This document shows, in pieces, positions 6,035-8,327 of a stretch of 8,327 nt of DNA; the stretch's first letter is position 1, and each line of letters begins with the position of its first letter. Below the pieces are notes generated by a model that did no database searches, was not told the origin of the DNA, and saw nothing but the letters and a program-made list of their open reading frames with translations. The stretch lies in the NCBI GenBank assembly GCA_034666705.1, contig JAXDLH010000381.1, positions 1-8,327 on the forward strand, in the 5' to 3' direction. The position numbers and the translations under genes are program-made. The DNA comes from JAXDLH01 sp034666705. GTDB lineage: Bacteria; Chloroflexota; UBA6077; SHYK01.

Positions 6035-6415
6035 ATGGCGCGGATCGTTTTTTGCGACGATGACCCAATGGTGCGCAAAGTCCTTCGCCTTGCGTTTCGA
6101 TCGTCCAGACACGAGGTGTTTATCGCGGCCGACGGGGTGGAAGGGCTGGCGCTCGTCGAGCGGCTTCGCCCCGACCTCCTCTGTACGGACGTGGCCATGC
6201 CCGGGCTCACTGGCCTGGAGCTGGCGGACATCATGAAGTCGCGGCCCGAGCTGGCGGGCATCCCGATCATGCTCGTCACTGCTTCTGCCCAGCGTGGGCA
6301 GATCGAAGAGGCACTCCGGCACGGGCCGGTGGAATGTCTGACCAAGCCGTTTGACGTGGCCTATCTGCGCGAGCGGATTGAGTACCACCTGAGCGCTGCC
6401 GCGGCTGCAGCCTGA
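6035..6415 (+). CDS. Single-domain response regulator (CheY-like receiver)
   Basis: A 126-residue stand-alone receiver domain, likely a phosphate carrier or diffusible output. All active-site residues are present: acidic pocket Asp8-Asp9-Asp10, phospho-acceptor Asp52 in CTDVAMPG, Thr82 in LVTAS and Lys104 in LTKPFD. No output domain follows; the C-terminus is a short alanine-rich tail (SAAAAAA). Its ribosome site GAGGAG (6024-6029) overlaps the TGA of the kinase and the ATG is 9 nt after that stop, so the two are very likely translated together. It probably accepts phosphate from His444 of the kinase and acts on an unseen partner or in a relay. Confidence 0.93.
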   Translation: MARIVFCDDDPMVRKVLRLAFRSSRHEVFIAADGVEGLALVERLRPDLLCTDVAMPGLTGLELADIMKSRPELAGIPIMLVTASAQRGQIEEALRHGPVECLTKPFDVAYLRERIEYHLSAAAAAA

Positions 6416-6429
6416 GCGTAGGAGAGAAC

Positions 6430-7575
6430 ATGAGTGATGTGAAGATTCTGGTCGTCGACGACGAAGAGCGCATCCGCAAGCTCGTGCGCACATATCTCGA
6501 GCGACGCGGATACCTGGTCAAGACCGCCCAGAACGGGCTCGAGGCCTTGCAGCTCGTCGGCGACGACACGCCCGACCTGATCATCGCCGATGTCAATATG
6601 CCCTTCGTGAACGGCCTCGAGCTGGTGCAACGGCTGCGGGCGAGTCGCCGGACCGCCCGCATCCCGGTCATCATGCTGTCGGCGCTCAAGGAGATGGACG
6701 ACGTGCTGGCGGGATATGCGCAGGGGGCCGACGAGTATGTACCCAAGCCAGTTGAGATGGTGCTGCTGGCGGCCAAAATCGAGACGCTCCTCCGGCGGGC
6801 GCATGTGACCGAGGAGCGCGAGCCGCACGTGAGCAATGGCCGGGTGGTCATGTTCGCCCACGCCAAGGGTGGCGTGGGGGCGACGACCCTCGCCGTGAAC
6901 ACGGCGGTCTCGCTCGCGTCGACCGCGGGCTACCGGGTGGCGCTCCTCGACCTGAATGCGCAATACGGCAATGCGGCGCTGATGCTCGACCTGCAGCCCG
7001 GTTGCTCGATCGCGCAACTGGCCGACATGGGTCAAGGGCTCGACGAGGAGCTGCTGCGTCAACTGATCACGCGCCATGCAAGTGGGGTGGAGGTAGTCGC
7101 GGCGGCCAATGTGCCGGAGCAGGCGGAGCTGCTGACGGTCGCCGCCGTTCAGCAGGCCATCGAGCAATTCCGCGAGCGAGTCGACTACGTGATCCTCGAT
7201 ACGCCGGCGTGGCTCTCCGAGATCAACCTCGCGGCAATGGACCTTTCGCACGTCATCTGTCTGGTTACGGCCCCGCGGCTTGCTTCGTTGCGGGCGACAG
7301 CCGACTATCTCAACGTGCTCGCCAGGGTCGAGCCGGCGCCCGGCCAGCACACGATGCTGGCGCTCAATCACATCGCGCCCGGTGGGCTCGATACGAGCCA
7401 GGTCGCGAGCTTCCTGGGGCGAGATATTGACTTTCTGGTGCCCCATGGCGCCTTCTTCGACGACGCCGCGGATCACGGCAAGCCGGTGGTCACGGCACGG
7501 CCGGAGCTCCCCGAGGCCGTCGAGATTCGCGGCCTCGCTAAGCGACTAGCTGCCGCGGCTCCGGTGTTGGTGTAA
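6430..7575 (+). CDS. Receiver domain fused to a CpaE/TadZ-like MinD-family ATPase
   Basis: A 381-residue two-domain protein. Residues 3-123 are an intact receiver: Asp10-Asp11, phospho-acceptor Asp54 (IIADVNMP), Ser84 and Lys106 (YVPKPVE). Residues 137-378 are a MinD/ParA-type P-loop ATPase with a deviant Walker A KGGVGATT (146-153), Walker A' LLDLNAQYG (Asp174) and Walker B VILDTPA (Asp257). The signature Lys146 is kept, but the P-loop Lys of KGGxGKT is Ala151, as is common in CpaE/TadZ proteins. CpaE/TadZ proteins localise at cell poles and help assemble Flp/Tad pili, and they often carry a receiver-like N-terminus. Here the receiver looks phosphorylatable, and no pilus genes are visible. 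AGGAGAG (6420-6426) lies 3 nt before the ATG, and the gap from the previous gene is 14 nt, so it is the third gene of the operon. Its target is unknown. Confidence 0.9.
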   Translation: MSDVKILVVDDEERIRKLVRTYLERRGYLVKTAQNGLEALQLVGDDTPDLIIADVNMPFVNGLELVQRLRASRRTARIPVIMLSALKEMDDVLAGYAQGADEYVPKPVEMVLLAAKIETLLRRAHVTEEREPHVSNGRVVMFAHAKGGVGATTLAVNTAVSLASTAGYRVALLDLNAQYGNAALMLDLQPGCSIAQLADMGQGLDEELLRQLITRHASGVEVVAAANVPEQAELLTVAAVQQAIEQFRERVDYVILDTPAWLSEINLAAMDLSHVICLVTAPRLASLRATADYLNVLARVEPAPGQHTMLALNHIAPGGLDTSQVASFLGRDIDFLVPHGAFFDDAADHGKPVVTARPELPEAVEIRGLAKRLAAAAPVLV

Positions 7576-7593
7576 GAGGCCTCCCCGGCCGAG

Positions 7594-7602
7594 TGCTATA
7601 GT
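7594..7602 (+). promoter_or_regulatory. Extended -10 promoter for the MFS exporter
   Basis: TGC-TATAGT (TG at 7594-7595, hexamer 7597-7602) matches an extended -10 element, one mismatch from TATAAT. No -35 box is found at 16-18 nt, which extended -10 promoters tolerate. Transcription would begin at about 7608-7610, on or beside the ATG at 7609. Confidence 0.6.
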
Positions 7603-7608
7603 CTCGGC

Positions 7609-7647
7609 ATGCCCTCTTTCGCTGCGACCCCTGAGCAACCGCGGTGA
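7609..7647 (+). CDS. Putative leaderless 12-codon mini-cistron coupled to the MFS gene
   Basis: ATG 7609 opens a 12-residue frame (MPSFAATPEQPR) ending in TGA 7645-7647. The stop overlaps the GTG start of the transporter (GTGA, 7644-7647). The ATG falls at the predicted transcription start, so it could be translated without a leader. The transporter itself has no Shine-Dalgarno sequence, so termination and re-initiation at GTGA would supply its translation. The peptide has no recognisable motif and may only serve coupling. No experimental support exists. Confidence 0.4.
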   Translation: MPSFAATPEQPR

Positions 7648-8327
7648 TCGATACCCTTACCCGTCGCCAGCTCCTCCCGATCTTGCTTGCGCTCTTGCTC
7701 GGCACCCTTATGACGTCGCTGAGCACCCTGATCGTCTCTACGGCACTGCCGGTGGTGATCGCCGCGCTCGGTGGGATGGACCTCTACAGTTGGGCCTTCG
7801 CGGCGGCGCTGGTGACGCAGACCGTGGTCTACCCATTGGCGGGCAAGCTCTCCGATCTGTACGGGCGCAAGACCGTGTACCTGATCGGCATCACGGTGTT
7901 TATCGGAGGCTCAGCGCTCGCGGGGGCGGCGCAGTCGATCCAGCAATTGATCGTCTTTCGCGCAATCCAGGGGCTGGGCGCTGGCGCGGTGCAGCCAACC
8001 GTGTCGGCGTTGATCGCGGACCTTTTTCCGCCGGCGCAACGCGCGCGCTGGCAGGGCGCCAATGGGGCGATCTGGGGCCTGGCGTCGATCCTGGGGCCGA
8101 TCATGGGCGGCTACCTGGCCGAGCACGTGAGCTGGCGGTCGGTCTTCTACATCAACATCCCGCCCGGGCTGATCGCCGCGCTATTGATGGCGCGGTACCT
8201 CCCCCGGCTGCAACGCCACGAGCGACCTTCCATTGATTACCTCGGTGGCGCACTCCTGTCCGGCGGACTGGTGCTGTTTCTGCTCACGACGCTCTGGGGC
8301 GGCTCGCTGTTTCCATGGGCTTCGCCG
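7644..8327 (+). CDS. DHA2-family major facilitator (EmrB/QacA-like) drug exporter, N-terminal part (cut by window edge)
   Basis: The visible 228 residues belong to a proton-coupled multidrug exporter of the 14-helix DHA2 branch of the major facilitator superfamily, in the cytoplasmic membrane. The first helix runs about residues 11-40. Motif A is GKLSDLYGRKTVYLIG (67-82), and GLGAGAVQPTVSALI lies in the next conserved block. The antiporter motif C region reads LGPIMGGYLAEHVSWR, and the DHA2-typical NIPPG follows. The protein continues beyond the window. GTG 7644 is the only reasonable start: an in-frame TGA lies at 7632-7634 and the next ATG is inside helix 1. No ribosome site precedes it; see the mini-cistron. 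It is 68 nt after the signalling operon and has its own promoter, so it need not be part of that operon. The substrate cannot be inferred. Confidence 0.93.
   Translation, partial: MIDTLTRRQLLPILLALLLGTLMTSLSTLIVSTALPVVIAALGGMDLYSWAFAAALVTQTVVYPLAGKLSDLYGRKTVYLIGITVFIGGSALAGAAQSIQQLIVFRAIQGLGAGAVQPTVSALIADLFPPAQRARWQGANGAIWGLASILGPIMGGYLAEHVSWRSVFYINIPPGLIAALLMARYLPRLQRHERPSIDYLGGALLSGGLVLFLLTTLWGGSLFPWASP

Noticed and set aside
5195..6493. Long antisense reading frame (432 codons) opposite the kinase and regulator
   Set aside because: Composition is rich in Arg/His with no domain pattern. It mirrors two clearly coding genes, as expected from high GC.
6361..7476. Antisense reading frame (371 codons) opposite the receiver-CpaE gene
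   Set aside because: Shadow of a well-supported gene; no recognisable motif or ribosome site.

Overview
This is a GC-rich, gene-dense bacterial window with strong GGAGG-type ribosome binding sites, short intergenic gaps and short operons. The gene mix (RlmN, dienelactone hydrolase, CaCA antiporter, a DUF6941-like protein, a PAS-rich two-component system with a receiver-CpaE fusion, a DHA2 exporter) and the codon use suit a thermophile-related Chloroflexota such as Thermomicrobia/Sphaerobacter. That placement is an impression from style, not a demonstrated assignment. TGA is used as a normal stop by several genes, so the genetic code is standard.

Layout. Positions 1-577 (minus) hold the N-terminal half of the radical-SAM rRNA/tRNA methyltransferase RlmN, cut by the window edge. 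Positions 718-1431 (minus) hold a dienelactone hydrolase with a consensus-like promoter upstream and a textbook intrinsic terminator downstream. Its promoter is back to back with one for a plus-strand sodium/calcium-exchanger family protein (1697-2782). Next is a gene that ordinary ORF calling misses (2964-3335): an ArsC/Spx-type thioredoxin-fold protein whose first redox cysteine is encoded by an in-frame TGA, with a SECIS-like hairpin directly after it. This is the most notable feature and is read here as a selenoprotein with a UxxC active site. A small DUF6941-like protein follows (3398-3814).

Positions 4040-7575 form a three-gene signalling operon. It encodes a PAS-PAS histidine kinase with a degenerate N-terminal receiver, a stand-alone CheY-like receiver, and an intact receiver fused to a CpaE/TadZ/MinD-type ATPase. 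The likely logic is that the kinase senses a signal through its PAS domains and phosphorylates the two intact receivers, one of which would control a positioning-type ATPase. The kinase has a leader with four inverted repeats, the last touching its Shine-Dalgarno sequence.

At the right edge a DHA2-type major facilitator exporter begins (7644, truncated). It lacks a Shine-Dalgarno sequence and appears to be coupled by a GTGA overlap to a 12-codon mini-cistron, whose ATG lies where an extended -10 promoter would start transcription.

The selenoprotein call is strong for an inference from sequence alone, but it depends on Sec machinery being present elsewhere in the genome. Riboregulatory calls on leaders are tentative.
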